Positions 1 through 8,145 of a stretch of 64,000 nucleotides of DNA are shown here, one piece after another. Both the position numbers and the translations under genes were made by a program. This DNA is from CAYRLW01 sp964425215 (GTDB lineage Bacteria > Spirochaetota > Spirochaetia > Treponematales > Breznakiellaceae). The notes beneath the pieces are model-generated. The model saw nothing but the letters and a program-made list of their open reading frames with translations, was not told the DNA's origin and ran no database searches. Location: positions 1 through 64,000 of the forward strand of contig CAYRLW010000014.1 of the NCBI GenBank assembly GCA_964425215.1. The letters are read 5' to 3'. The first letter of the stretch is position 1. Every line of letters starts with the position of its first letter.

Positions 1-53
1 AAGCGTGTGTAGGTGAAAGCCTACCGAGGGTTCGAATCCCTCTCTGTCCGCCA
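1..53 (+). tRNA. tRNA-Ser, 3' part only
   Basis: The window opens inside a tRNA. Visible are the 3' side of the anticodon stem, a long variable arm (TAGG and CCTA arms around a short loop), the T arm with GGGTTCGAATCCC, an acceptor 3' strand and an encoded CCA at 51-53. The long variable arm and G discriminator fit tRNA-Ser. The anticodon lies outside the window, so the isoacceptor cannot be read. The gene borders a serine-recombinase element and may be its insertion site. Confidence 0.85.
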
Positions 54-55
54 CG

Positions 56-90
56 CCGTCAGTCGCTGACTGACGGTTCGCTGTTTCTCT
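56..90 (+). terminator. Intrinsic terminator of the tRNA gene
   Basis: A perfect 9-bp stem (CCGTCAGTC at 56-64 and GACTGACGG at 68-76) with a 3-nt loop follows the tRNA CCA within 3 nt. A T-rich tail (TTCGCTGTTTCTCT) comes next. Confidence 0.6.
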
Positions 91-250
91 GAAAATTACC
101 CCGACATTACCGCAGGCTGCGCGGAAGCAGAGACGATTCCGGCGTCTCCACCGCGACTGAACGGGCCTGTTCAGCGGCCATTATCGCGCCCCGTCTCCGT
201 TTGCCGATGGTCGGTTGGGTTTCCCCGGAAAGAGGCGCGTTGCCTGTTTA

Positions 251-442
251 CAGGGAAATACAGGGAATCGCGTCAGCCCTCTTGATTGCCGCAACGAAAA
301 AACCGCCGCGCAAACCCAGGCGCGGCGGGCAACAGCAGAGGTCCTAGGTCTCAAATTCCCGCAATAGGAACAGGGAATTCAAAACGGCGTATCAGGGAAA
401 AATATCAGGGAAACAGGGAACGCCCTCGCCCTAAACAGGGAT
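251..442. repeat. Cluster of CAGGGAA repeats beside the recombinase
   Basis: Six exact CAGGGAA copies start at 251, 261, 371, 393, 406 and 414, and a CAGGGAT starts at 436. All are on the plus strand, between the tRNA-Ser gene and the recombinase gene. Clustered short direct repeats at an element end suggest binding sites for the recombinase or a partner protein, or part of the attachment region. The sequence does not show which. The rest of 54-459 holds two terminators and no gene. Confidence 0.55.
297..328 (-). terminator. Intrinsic terminator of the recombinase operon
   Basis: CCGCCGCGC (303-311) pairs perfectly with GCGCGGCGG (320-328). On the minus strand the stem is followed by six T residues (297-302 are A on the plus strand). 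It lies about 130 nt past the recombinase stop and would end the DUF3489-DUF2924-recombinase transcript. Confidence 0.75.
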
Positions 443-459
443 CGAGGGCGTCAAACGCA

Positions 460-2097
460 TCAGTCGCGATAGAGCCGCTGCTGCGCATCCCAATCGAGCG
501 GAACGTCCAGGGTCATCACCTTCTGCAAAGTCAGGCCTTCAGGCTCGTCGCCATCAAGGATGGCCTGCTTCAGATCAGGTGCCAGGAAGGCGGTTCGGAT
601 CAGGCGCGCGGCGTAAGCGGCCTTTACCCCCTCGGCTTTCGCGATGCTCTCAAGGCTGTCGGCCTCGCCGGACAGCAGCTTGCGCTTCCAGGATTCCGCG
701 CGGATCAGCGCCGAGCTTAGGGCGGGATCCACCGCCGCCTTGTGCAAGGGCGACTGCCCCTGAGGGCCGACGGCGATCTTGCTCCCGCCCCGTCTCTGAA
801 TGCGCATCGGGATCCGGATCACGACCCCATCCTCTCTCCGCTCAAGCTGCTCCAGAATCAGGCGCTCACGCCCCTGGAGATCGCGTGTCGCCAGATCGAG
901 CCTCTCAGCATCAAGCACGACCGTCAGGGCGTCGGCGCCGACCTCTACGCGATCGAGCAGGTCGCGGACGCGAGGCCAATCGGGGGCAAGGTCGATCGGT
1001 CGGCAGAGCCCCAAATTCTGAAGGTGGTCCGCGACGGCTTGCTCCACGATCGGCGCCGACACCCGCGGACACGCGCCCGCCTTATCCGGCGCCCCCGACT
1101 GGATCGCGGTCGAAACATAATAGCGGTAGGTCGCGCCGCTCTTGCGCGAGCAGCTGACGGGCGACATGCGGTTGCCCGCGCTATCGTAGATCAAGCCTGT
1201 CAGGGGCGCGCCCTCATGTGGGCGGCGCGGCTGCCCCTTAGCTCGTGGCCGACGCTGCTTCTCGCCGAGCTTGGCCTGGACCGCGTCGAACAGATCGCGA
1301 TCGACAATGGCCGGATGCTGGCCTGGGTAATGGACGCCGTTGTGAGGGATCTCGCCGATATAGATGCGGTTGCGCAGGATATGGAACAACGCCCCCCGTT
1401 CGATGGGCACGCCGCCTCGCACCACGCCGGTTTTGCTGACGGTTCGCTTCGACAGGACACCCTGGTCGGCCAGTTCACGGCACAGCAGGTGCACCGAGCC
1501 CAGTTCCAGGTAGCGGCGATAGATGCCACGCACGATTTCCGCCTCGACCGGGTTGATGGTGAGCGTGCGGCCGTCCGGATCGTAGCCAAGCGGCACGCCG
1601 CCGCCCATCCACATGCCGAGCTTCTTGCTTGCCGCGATCTTGTCGCGGATGCGCTCGCCCGTGACCTCGCGCTCGAACTGGGCGAAGGACAGCAAGACGT
1701 TCAGGGTCAATCGCCCCATGGAGGTGGTGGTGTTGAAGGCCTGGGTCACGCTGACGAAGCTGGCCCCAGCCTTGTCCAGGACATCCACGATCCTGGAAAA
1801 GTCCGTGAGCGCCCGCGTCAGCCGGTCGACCTTATAGACCACGACCACGTCGATCCGCCCGGCCTCGATCTCCGCCATCAGCCGCTTCAACGCCGGCCGC
1901 TCCATATTGCCGCCGCTGAACCCGCCGTCGTCATAGACCTCAGGCAGAAGGGTCCAACCCTCGCCAGCCTGGGACAGGATGTAGGCGGCGCAGGCGTCGC
2001 GCTGGGCGTGCAGCGAGTTATAGTCCTGCTCCAGCCCCTCTTCGGTGCTCTTGCGGGTATAGATGGCGCAGCGGATCGGACGGGCGGGCGTCTTCAT
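460..2097 (-). CDS. Large serine recombinase (integrase of a mobile element)
   Basis: This protein of about 545 residues has a resolvase/invertase catalytic domain at the N-terminus: an IRCAIYTRKS start with the catalytic serine, the dimer region around VYKVDRLTRALTDF, and LNVLLSFAQFEREVTGERI. A Recombinase domain (GGGVPLGYD onward), a zinc-ribbon-like segment and a basic C-terminal region follow. This is the large serine integrase layout, which integrates or excises DNA at att sites. The start at 2097 is chosen because it overlaps the upstream DUF2924 stop as ATGA; the open frame extends further 5' without support. It is the last gene of a three-gene minus-strand operon and sits next to a tRNA-Ser end, which fits its being the element's integrase. 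Confidence 0.9.
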   Translation of the reverse strand: MKTPARPIRCAIYTRKSTEEGLEQDYNSLHAQRDACAAYILSQAGEGWTLLPEVYDDGGFSGGNMERPALKRLMAEIEAGRIDVVVVYKVDRLTRALTDFSRIVDVLDKAGASFVSVTQAFNTTTSMGRLTLNVLLSFAQFEREVTGERIRDKIAASKKLGMWMGGGVPLGYDPDGRTLTINPVEAEIVRGIYRRYLELGSVHLLCRELADQGVLSKRTVSKTGVVRGGVPIERGALFHILRNRIYIGEIPHNGVHYPGQHPAIVDRDLFDAVQAKLGEKQRRPRAKGQPRRPHEGAPLTGLIYDSAGNRMSPVSCSRKSGATYRYYVSTAIQSGAPDKAGACPRVSAPIVEQAVADHLQNLGLCRPIDLAPDWPRVRDLLDRVEVGADALTVVLDAERLDLATRDLQGRERLILEQLERREDGVVIRIPMRIQRRGGSKIAVGPQGQSPLHKAAVDPALSSALIRAESWKRKLLSGEADSLESIAKAEGVKAAYAARLIRTAFLAPDLKQAILDGDEPEGLTLQKVMTLDVPLDWDAQQRLYRD

Positions 2098-2525
2098 GCG
2101 GCTTCGCCCTCGCGCAGGCCAAAGAACCGAGGCCCGTTCCAACGCACGCCTGTGATGAGGCGCGCGATCTTGGAAAGGCTGGCGTGTTTCTGGCCATTCC
2201 AGATGTAGCCGTCGGCGGCTACTTCGACCTGGTGGCGCTCACCCTGCCATTCGCGCACTAAGGTCGAACCCGGCTTAAAGGTCGTCGTCCGCACCTTGGG
2301 TTTGCATCCGGTGCGATGCTGGGCGGCGACCTTGGCCAGCCGCCGATCCAGCAATGCATCCCGACCCGCACCCGCCATCTGAAGCTGTTCCGCCAGCGCC
2401 CGGCGCAGGATGTCGCGCGAGCGGACCGGGGGCGGCTCACCAAGCCGCTCCCTCCAGATCGACCTCAAGCCGTCCACGCCCATGTCCTGGATCGCCGCTA
2501 GCAGTTGAGGCAGGTCGGCGCTCAT
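2094..2525 (-). CDS. DUF2924 domain protein
   Basis: This protein of about 143 residues matches DUF2924, a family that in alphaproteobacterial mobile elements is nearly always encoded just upstream of a serine recombinase. The typical block WNGQKHASLSKIARLITG and a GVRWNGPRFFGL ending are visible. Function is not established; a recombination-directionality or DNA-binding role is an inference from the fixed linkage. Its ATG at 2525 overlaps the DUF3489 stop (ATGA) and its stop overlaps the recombinase start (ATGA), so all three genes are translationally coupled. Confidence 0.85.
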   Translation of the reverse strand: MSADLPQLLAAIQDMGVDGLRSIWRERLGEPPPVRSRDILRRALAEQLQMAGAGRDALLDRRLAKVAAQHRTGCKPKVRTTTFKPGSTLVREWQGERHQVEVAADGYIWNGQKHASLSKIARLITGVRWNGPRFFGLREGEAA

Positions 2526-2773
2526 GCCTGCGGCTCCGCCGGTACGATGCGCCACAGACGACCGGCCTCTGCTTTCTCGCTCCGGACCAAATGGCCTTTC
2601 TTGCGCAGGGCGCCGGCCAGGGCGCCGCGGACCGAATGCGCCTGCCAGCCGGTCGCGGCCATCATGGCCGGCATGCCCACGCCGTCGGCCTGTTGCAGAA
2701 GGGCTACCAGACGATCGAGCTTGGAGGTTGGGGCAGCCGCGGCGGGGGTGGCGGGGGTCTTGGACGATGACAT
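2522..2773 (-). CDS. DUF3489 domain protein
   Basis: This 83-residue protein has a Ala/Pro-rich head and a winged-helix-like body (KLDRLVALLQQADGVGM, then MMAATGWQAHSVRGALAG and a hydrophobic close). That is the DUF3489 pattern, thought to be a small DNA-binding protein. It is the first gene of the recombinase operon and overlaps the DUF2924 gene by 4 nt. Its association with DUF2924 and recombinase genes is a known pattern; its precise role is unknown. Confidence 0.8.
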   Translation of the reverse strand: MSSSKTPATPAAAAPTSKLDRLVALLQQADGVGMPAMMAATGWQAHSVRGALAGALRKKGHLVRSEKAEAGRLWRIVPAEPQA

Positions 2774-3081
2774 AGGCGTTCTCTCAGGGTTGCAGGCGCG
2801 GCTTGCGCCCTACTGACCTGAGCCCGGAAGGCCGGGCGGGAACGGGATCACTACCGCTTCCTATGCAGCGCAAGTCCAGCGCTCGTTGGAATATTTGGAG
2901 CGTCGCCTTGCGGGGCGATCGCACGACGCCCACCTGCCTTCCGTCGAGCGATCGACACCGTTGGCAGAACACAGAGCCCATAGGCTCGGAGGGCATTCAA
3001 CGGCTTTTCCATCAACTTACGGCTGCCGCCGAACGCGTCCGCGCGATCGCACCCGCATGCCCAGTTAGAAGGAGAGCCGAC
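2774..3081. promoter_or_regulatory. Divergent intergenic region of the mobile element
   Basis: This 308-nt region separates the leftward DUF3489 operon from the rightward methylase operon, so it must hold both promoters. A 10-nt direct repeat GCGATCGCAC, with a palindromic GCGATCGC core, occurs at 2915-2924 and 3043-3052. No convincing -35/-10 pair could be assigned by eye. The open frame crossing the region in phase with the methylase has no ribosome site and is not called. Confidence 0.4.
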
Positions 3082-4488
3082 ATGGCCTCTGACAACTCCA
3101 CTGCGTCCATGACGCCGCAACTACCCCCTGCCCTGGCCCTGGCGATCGAGAACCGGCCGATCGTGGGTCTTGCGCCCCTGTCGCGCAAACTGCGCATCCA
3201 CAAGAAGAGCGCCATCACAACCCTGGCCGACGCCATTCGGCAGTTCGGTTTCCTCGTCCCGGTTTTGATCAACGCCGACGACAAGATCATCTCCGGCTAC
3301 GGCCGAGTGGAAGCCGCGCGTCAGCTCGGCATGACCGACGTCCCCTGCATCCGCGTCAGCCATCTGGACGACGACGCCCTGCGCGTCTTCGCCATCGCCG
3401 AAAACCAACTGGGCCAGTTGGCAGGTTGGGACGCAGAAACCCTGAAGATCGAACTGCAGGAGCTGTCCAATCTCGACCTTGGCCTCAGCCTGGAGGTCAC
3501 CGGCTTCTCCCCCGCCAAGATCGACGCCATCATTCTCGGCGGAGACAGCCACCGCGACGACCATGGCGATCGCCTGCCGGACCTGCCCGACACCCCGGTC
3601 AGCCAGGTCGGCGACCTTTGGCTGCTCGGAGATCACCGGCTGTTGTGCGCCGACGCCACCGACCCTCAGAGCTTTGCCGTCCTATTGGAAGGCGAAAAAG
3701 TCCGCGTCGTGGTCACCGACCCGCCCTACAACGTCGCCGTGGCCGGTCACGTCACCAGCGGCGGCAAGCATGGCGAGTTCGTCATGGCGTCCGGCGAAAT
3801 GAGCGACGACGAGTTCACCGGCTTCAGCACCCAGGTGCAGATGCGCATCGCCGAGGCCCTGATGGACGGCGGCCTTTGCTACTACTGCATGGACTGGCGA
3901 CACATGAGCCACACGCTCACGGCCGCCGCAGCCGCCAAGCTGGACCTGCTCAACCTGATCGTCTGGGACAAAACCGCCGGCGGCATGGGGAGCTTCTATC
4001 GTTCACGCCACGAGCTTATCTTCCTCTTCCGTAAGGCCGGCGCGCCGCACCTCAACCGGGTGGAGTTGGGCGTCCATGGCCGCAACCGCGCCAACGTCTG
4101 GACCTATGAGGGCGTCAACGGCTTCGGGGCCGCTAAGGCCAAGGCGAGGGAGATGCATCCGACGGTTAAGCCGTTGGCCTTAATCCGCGACGCCATCCTC
4201 GACAGTTCGGCGCGAGGCGACGTCGTGCTGGACCTGTTCAGCGGTAGCGGCACCACCCTGATCGCCGCCGAGCAGTGCAAACGACGCGGGCGGGCCACAG
4301 AACTAGACCCCCAGTATGTCGATGTCGGCGTCATCCGCTGGCAGGAGTTCACAGGTCGAGAAGCCCGCCTGGCCTCTACCGGCCAGACCTTCCGCCAGGT
4401 CCGTGCGGAAAGGCAGAAAGCGCTTTCGGCCGCGTCGCCCGTCATCACCCTGCCCGCTGCGCGCGTACGCACGCGTGCGGCCGTTTGA
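3082..4488 (+). CDS. ParB-domain DNA methyltransferase (phage type)
   Basis: The protein has 468 residues. The first ~110 form a ParB/Srx-like domain (LADAIRQFGFLVPVLINADD and GYGRVEAARQLG). The rest is a DNA N4/N6 amino-methyltransferase with catalytic motif IV VVVTDPPYNV and the SAM-binding motif LDLFSGSGTTLIAAE placed after it, the beta-class order. It probably methylates adenine or cytosine amino groups and may protect element or phage DNA. The start at 3082 is chosen for the AAGGAGA ribosome site 6-12 nt upstream. It heads a three-gene operon with DUF5681 and terminase genes, a set common in prophages and gene-transfer-like elements of alphaproteobacteria. Confidence 0.9.
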   Translation: MASDNSTASMTPQLPPALALAIENRPIVGLAPLSRKLRIHKKSAITTLADAIRQFGFLVPVLINADDKIISGYGRVEAARQLGMTDVPCIRVSHLDDDALRVFAIAENQLGQLAGWDAETLKIELQELSNLDLGLSLEVTGFSPAKIDAIILGGDSHRDDHGDRLPDLPDTPVSQVGDLWLLGDHRLLCADATDPQSFAVLLEGEKVRVVVTDPPYNVAVAGHVTSGGKHGEFVMASGEMSDDEFTGFSTQVQMRIAEALMDGGLCYYCMDWRHMSHTLTAAAAAKLDLLNLIVWDKTAGGMGSFYRSRHELIFLFRKAGAPHLNRVELGVHGRNRANVWTYEGVNGFGAAKAKAREMHPTVKPLALIRDAILDSSARGDVVLDLFSGSGTTLIAAEQCKRRGRATELDPQYVDVGVIRWQEFTGREARLASTGQTFRQVRAERQKALSAASPVITLPAARVRTRAAV

Positions 4489-4500
4489 GGGAGATGACCT

Positions 4501-4908
4501 ATGTCCAAATCTTCCAAGTCGTCAGGCAACTACGAGGTCGGCTACGGCCGGCCTCCCCAGGCGGCCCGTTTCAAGCCCGGCCAGTCCGGCAACCCCAAGG
4601 GCCGGCCCAAAGGCGCCAAGAACCTCCTCACCCTGTTCCGTGAGGAACTGGAGCGGCCGGTTCCTGTCACTCAGAACGGCCGGACGCGCATGATGTCCAA
4701 GGCCCGGGTCGCCGTCATCCAGCAGGTCGACAAGGCCGCAAAGGGCGACGCCAAGGCCTTCGCAGCCTTGATGAAATACGCCCAGGAGGATGCAGCGGTC
4801 GTGGCCCGTGAACAGGCAGCGGCGCCAGCGAGCGAGCTTCAGCCGGCCGAGTACGACGAGATCATCACGCGCTATCTCGCAGACCTGAGCGAAGGGAGGC
4901 CAGTATGA
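4501..4908 (+). CDS. DUF5681 domain protein
   Basis: This protein of 135 residues has the DUF5681 signature near its N-terminus: VGYGRPPQAARFKPGQSGNP followed by a KGRPKGAKN-type basic stretch. The family is found just upstream of terminase large subunits in alphaproteobacterial prophages, so a small-terminase or DNA-binding packaging role is a reasonable inference but not proven. It has a GAGGGAGA ribosome site, follows the methylase by 12 nt and overlaps the terminase start as ATGA at 4905-4908. Confidence 0.85.
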   Translation: MSKSSKSSGNYEVGYGRPPQAARFKPGQSGNPKGRPKGAKNLLTLFREELERPVPVTQNGRTRMMSKARVAVIQQVDKAAKGDAKAFAALMKYAQEDAAVVAREQAAAPASELQPAEYDEIITRYLADLSEGRPV

Positions 4909-6377
4909 CCCTTCCCTTGCCGGCCGACGCCATGGTCCACGCCCTCGCGCGACGCGACTTCGGCGTCTTTCTGGACCTGGTCTTCCCAACCCTCAATCCC
5001 GGCACGCCCCTGGCGCGCGGTTGGTACCTCTCGGCCATGGTGCGGGCGCTGGAGGACGTGGCCGAGGGTTCTAACCGCCGCCTTCAGATCACCGTGCCGC
5101 CGCGGCATCTGAAGTCGGTGATGACGACGGTGGCCTTCCCCGCCTGGCTCCTGGGGCGCCGCCCAGAGACGCGGATCATCTGCGCCAGCTACGGTCAGGA
5201 CCTTTCGGCCGCCCTGTCACGCAACTTCCGCAAGGTGATCAACTCGGCCTGGTATGCGCAGGTCTTTCCTGAGACCGCTGGCTCCATCGTCCGCGACACC
5301 GAAGCCGACCTGGCCACGCGCCAGGGCGGCTATCGCTACGCCACCGCGGTCGGCGGCACGGTGACCGGCCTGGGCGCTGACCTGATCATCATCGACGATC
5401 TGATGAAGGCTCAAGACGCCACCTTCACGGAGGCCCGGGCCAAGGCCCAGAGGTTCGTTGACGAGACCCTTCTCAGCCGTCTGGACGATAAGCGAACCGG
5501 CGCCATCATCGCCATCCAGCAGCGCCTGCATGAGGACGACGTCTCGGCCCACCTCACAGCCAAAGGCGGCTTTCGCCACCTGGACCTGCCGGCCATCGCC
5601 ATCCGCGATGAGATCATCTCCCTCACCCATGGCCGCAGCCATGCACGGCGGATCGGAGACGTACTCAACCCGGCCCGCGAATCCCGCGAGGTGCTGGAGC
5701 GGATCCGCGCGGAGATGGGTGGTCGCGCCTTTGAAGCCCAGTATCAGCAGAACCCGACCCCGACGGAAGGTGACTATGTCCGCTGGGACCGGATCCAGTT
5801 CTACGACGAGCGCCCTGAGCGACACGCCCTCCACAAGGTCGTGCACAGCTGGGATCCGGCGGCGTCCACCGACCCGTCCGCTGACTATTCCGTCGGAACG
5901 GTCTGGGGCCATGACGGCGCCAGCTGGTTGCTACTCGACGTCATCCGCGTCCGGCTGGCCTATGCCGACCTCCTGGACCGCGTGCGGTCAGAACGGAAGC
6001 GATGGCGCGCCGATGTCATCCTGGTTGAGAAGTCGTCGCTAGGCCCCGCCCTCCTGGAAGACCTCGGGCGGGACATGCGCGGCATAGGCGACCCAGCCCA
6101 CCACGCACCGTCCTGCATGCGGATTGGAGCGGACGCCCGGCTACCGAAGGCGGAACGTCTCTACAGCTCGGTGGAGCGGCTCTATTCCGGGTTCGCTAAA
6201 CTGCCGCGGAACGCGCCTTGGCTGGAGGCCTTGCGGCGGGAGATGCTGACCTTCCCCAACGCCAAACATGACGACCAGGTGGACAGCGTCAGCCAATTCC
6301 TCAACTGGGCCATCGGTCGCGGCGGCCGGAGCACGCTTCGCGGTCATGCGCGTCGCGACGGGCCTCGACCAGCATGA
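4905..6377 (+). CDS. terL: Phage terminase large subunit
   Basis: This 490-residue packaging motor has an N-terminal ATPase with a variant Walker A loop (VPPRHLKS, about residues 65-72), Walker B LIIIDDLMK (about 164-172) and a coupling region GAIIAIQQRLHEDD. The C-terminal RNase H-like nuclease carries acidic residues in SWDPAASTDPSADYSVGT, ILVEKSSLG and KHDDQVDS. Length and motif order are those of a complete TerL. It would cut and package DNA into a prohead. No portal, capsid or protease gene follows; the operon ends in a strong hairpin. The protein is therefore either a remnant or serves a satellite that borrows helper capsids. Confidence 0.9.
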   Translation: MTLPLPADAMVHALARRDFGVFLDLVFPTLNPGTPLARGWYLSAMVRALEDVAEGSNRRLQITVPPRHLKSVMTTVAFPAWLLGRRPETRIICASYGQDLSAALSRNFRKVINSAWYAQVFPETAGSIVRDTEADLATRQGGYRYATAVGGTVTGLGADLIIIDDLMKAQDATFTEARAKAQRFVDETLLSRLDDKRTGAIIAIQQRLHEDDVSAHLTAKGGFRHLDLPAIAIRDEIISLTHGRSHARRIGDVLNPARESREVLERIRAEMGGRAFEAQYQQNPTPTEGDYVRWDRIQFYDERPERHALHKVVHSWDPAASTDPSADYSVGTVWGHDGASWLLLDVIRVRLAYADLLDRVRSERKRWRADVILVEKSSLGPALLEDLGRDMRGIGDPAHHAPSCMRIGADARLPKAERLYSSVERLYSGFAKLPRNAPWLEALRREMLTFPNAKHDDQVDSVSQFLNWAIGRGGRSTLRGHARRDGPRPA

Positions 6378-6378
6378 A

Positions 6379-6412
6379 TGAAAACAGCGGCGTCCTCCGG
6401 GACGCCGCTGTT
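6379..6412. terminator. Bidirectional intrinsic terminator
   Basis: A perfect 13-bp stem (AACAGCGGCGTCC at 6383-6395, GGACGCCGCTGTT at 6400-6412) closes a TCCG tetraloop between the convergent terL and 6430-7140 genes. On the minus strand it is followed by TTTT, so it is best suited to ending the leftward gene, but the stem would stop either transcript. Confidence 0.85.
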
Positions 6413-6429
6413 GGGTTGGGGCAGGCCCT

Positions 6430-7140
6430 TTAGACGCAGAGTTCATTCCAGGCTTTGGCGAACTCCCCAGCCGGCGTCGTCTCCTCCAGGTAGGGGCCGA
6501 AGGTCTCGCCAGAAGCGATGTACTTCTGGTAGCCGGTGTGGCCCCCAAAGCCGTTCTTGGCATTGACCTCGCCGCAGACGACGGGCGTGCGACCCTGGTA
6601 GGCGTTGAAGCGGCTATTGCGGAAGCGGACCGAACCGGGGTCCTTCATATGGCTCTTTACGGCGCGCTCGGTCGCTGAGATCCAAAGCTGCTGTTGGGTC
6701 GCGTCATTGATCTTGGCGGCGCCGCCTTCCATCGCAGATGCGGTCGCCTCCAATTCTCGTTCACGGGCGCGTGCCAGCTTCTCGGCTTCCTTGGCCCGGT
6801 TCTCGGCCGTCCTGACCTCGGCCTCCGCTGCAGCCTTCCGGGTCGCCTCCGCTACCTTCAATCTAGCCTTTTCGACATCGGCGTTGTTCAGCGGGCATTC
6901 GCGCAATTCGTCGGCTTCCGCGCAAACCCTGACACGTTCGGCCCATTCCGCTTCGGGAATCCCTGCCGGCCGCTTGACCGGCACGGTGTTGACGAAGCCA
7001 CCCACAAAAAGGCCTGCCGCCATCAGCAGCCCCGCCTGCCAGCGCTTCCGAATGAACCAGAATGGTTTCACCAGCATCGCTAGCCCGAACAACACAACCA
7101 AGACCGACACAAATCCGACGGCCGACACCAAGGCTTCCAT
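6430..7140 (-). CDS. Membrane-anchored phage-type hypothetical protein
   Basis: The protein has about 236 residues from the ATG at 7140. Two hydrophobic segments open it (SAVGFVSVLVVLFGLAML, then a second after an RKRW loop, LLMAAGLFVGGFV). A charged Ala/Lys/Glu-rich coiled-coil stretch follows (about 95-150). A C-terminal domain carries the pattern KDPGSVRFRN and CGEVNAKNGFGGHTGY, which I recognise from many short phage and prophage proteins without known function. Longer starts upstream have no ribosome site and would run into the regulator's operator region. It is divergent from the Xre gene and ends at the bidirectional terminator. Confidence 0.7.
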   Translation of the reverse strand: MEALVSAVGFVSVLVVLFGLAMLVKPFWFIRKRWQAGLLMAAGLFVGGFVNTVPVKRPAGIPEAEWAERVRVCAEADELRECPLNNADVEKARLKVAEATRKAAAEAEVRTAENRAKEAEKLARARERELEATASAMEGGAAKINDATQQQLWISATERAVKSHMKDPGSVRFRNSRFNAYQGRTPVVCGEVNAKNGFGGHTGYQKYIASGETFGPYLEETTPAGEFAKAWNELCV

Positions 7141-7239
7141 ATGCCCCCCAACTGAATGAACTGACGGCGTATCGCCGCCTGCAAAAGCCCAGGGCATGCC
7201 GTGAGGAAGAGGTCTTTCACCTAATCCGTTACGCAGACC

Positions 7240-7306
7240 ATGAGTCTCATCGCATGCCGCTGGTCGCTCGAATGGTCTGTTCAAGTCAACCTGAAATGAG
7301 ACTCAT
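7240..7306. promoter_or_regulatory. Two ATGAGWCTCAT palindromes (operator candidates)
   Basis: Two perfect 11-bp palindromes, ATGAGTCTCAT at 7240-7250 and ATGAGACTCAT at 7296-7306, lie 56 bp apart between the divergent membrane-protein and Xre genes. Each is followed by CG and then a shared TCGCTCGA. Paired near-identical palindromes beside a small HTH gene are the expected form of its operator; binding is inferred. Confidence 0.6.
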
Positions 7307-7347
7307 CGTCTGTCGCTCGATCGGCTGCATCCGCCTCATCTGCGGCC

Positions 7348-7557
7348 ATGGACGTCCGCCGCAAACTCGGAGCCCGCGTGCAGCGGTTGAGACAGGCTCA
7401 GGGCCTGTCTCAGGAGGAGCTGGCGGACCGGGCAGACCTACACCGCACCTATGTGTCTGGCGTCGAACGCGGCGTGCGCAATCCCACGGTGACGGTGCTG
7501 GAAAAGCTGGCCCAGGGGCTGCAAACTTCCCTGCCCGACCTGGTCAGCTTTGAATAG
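7348..7557 (+). CDS. Small Xre-family (C-protein-like) transcription regulator
   Basis: The 69-residue protein is a single Cro/C1-type helix-turn-helix: QRLRQAQGLSQEELADRADL then HRTYVSGVERGVRNPTV. The size and the RTYxSxxERxxRNPT pattern resemble controller (C) proteins of restriction-modification systems and related phage repressors. It likely binds as a dimer to the two ATGAGWCTCAT palindromes just upstream and controls itself and the divergent gene at 7140. No restriction gene is adjacent, so the controlled target is uncertain. The last 14 nt overlap the convergent small gene at 7544. Confidence 0.8.
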   Translation: MDVRRKLGARVQRLRQAQGLSQEELADRADLHRTYVSGVERGVRNPTVTVLEKLAQGLQTSLPDLVSFE

Positions 7558-7798
7558 ACCGGATGACGGAGCGACGCTCCAAGACTTCCATCGCCGCGGC
7601 CAACCGCTGGAAGTCGTCGGCATAGCCTTTGAGCACAGATCCCGCTTCAGATAGCGCCAGCAGGCTCGTGTCGGTGCTCAGAATATGGGCACGATCCAAA
7701 ATGGCCGAAGCCATGACGCCGAGGCGAAGCTTGGCCTCCAAGGCGTCGTCGGGATCCAGCATAGGGTCTCGTTCGAGATCATCGCGCGTCATGTCCAT
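7544..7798 (-). CDS. Small hypothetical protein
   Basis: The protein has about 84 residues from ATG 7798, acidic at the start (MDMTRDDLERDPMLDPDDAL) and then largely helical, with no motif I recognise. The open frame continues 64 codons further upstream, but that part reads like non-coding sequence and lacks a ribosome site. It overlaps the 3' end of the Xre gene by 14 nt on the opposite strand. Coding status is likely but not certain. Confidence 0.5.
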   Translation of the reverse strand: MDMTRDDLERDPMLDPDDALEAKLRLGVMASAILDRAHILSTDTSLLALSEAGSVLKGYADDFQRLAAAMEVLERRSVIRSIQS

Positions 7799-8145
7799 GA
7801 CTACTGCTCGCGTCACACTGGAAGTCCAGAGGAAGCGCGCAGGTCGCAAATGCGCCAGCAGCGGCCATGCGGACCATACCGGAAAGACGACATCCCGTGC
7901 GTGGAGCAGAGGTCCGCTTTCGGGCGCGTTGCCCGCTTCGCAAATCGCCCCCCAGCAGACATTTGCCGAGTCCGCTTTCAAGTCAGGCAAGCCTGACCGT
8001 TTCTGAACTCAAGGCCGCGGTCGGAGCGGGCTGTTCGCGGGCTTCTCTCATTCGAACGATTGGCTAATCGCTGTTCACCATCCTGCTTAAAGGGGCCTTG
8101 AAACTCATCGCCTAGGTTTGGCCTTCTAGATGAAGGGTGGTCCGA
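7799..8145. other. Intergenic region, no gene seen
   Basis: This region of 347 nt lies between the small minus-strand gene and the secreted protein at 8146. It may contain the right end of the mobile element, since gene content changes here from phage-type to chromosomal pilus genes. I found no second copy of the tRNA 3' end or of the CAGGGAA motif that would mark the other attachment site. Confidence 0.4.

Noticed and set aside
742..2208. A 488-codon plus-strand frame opposite the recombinase
   Set aside because: Antisense shadow of the serine recombinase. No recognisable motif, no operon context.
2915..3052. GCGATCGCAC direct repeat as an operator pair
   Set aside because: The GCGATCGC core is short and common in GC-rich genomes, so two copies 128 nt apart are weak evidence.
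2803..3081. Possible longer N-terminus of the ParB-methylase
   Set aside because: The extension has no ribosome site and reads like intergenic sequence. The ATG at 3082 has AAGGAGA and starts just before the ParB domain.
1..8145. Complete prophage
   Set aside because: Only recombinase, methylase, DUF5681, terminase and regulator genes are present. No portal, capsid, tail or lysis genes were found.
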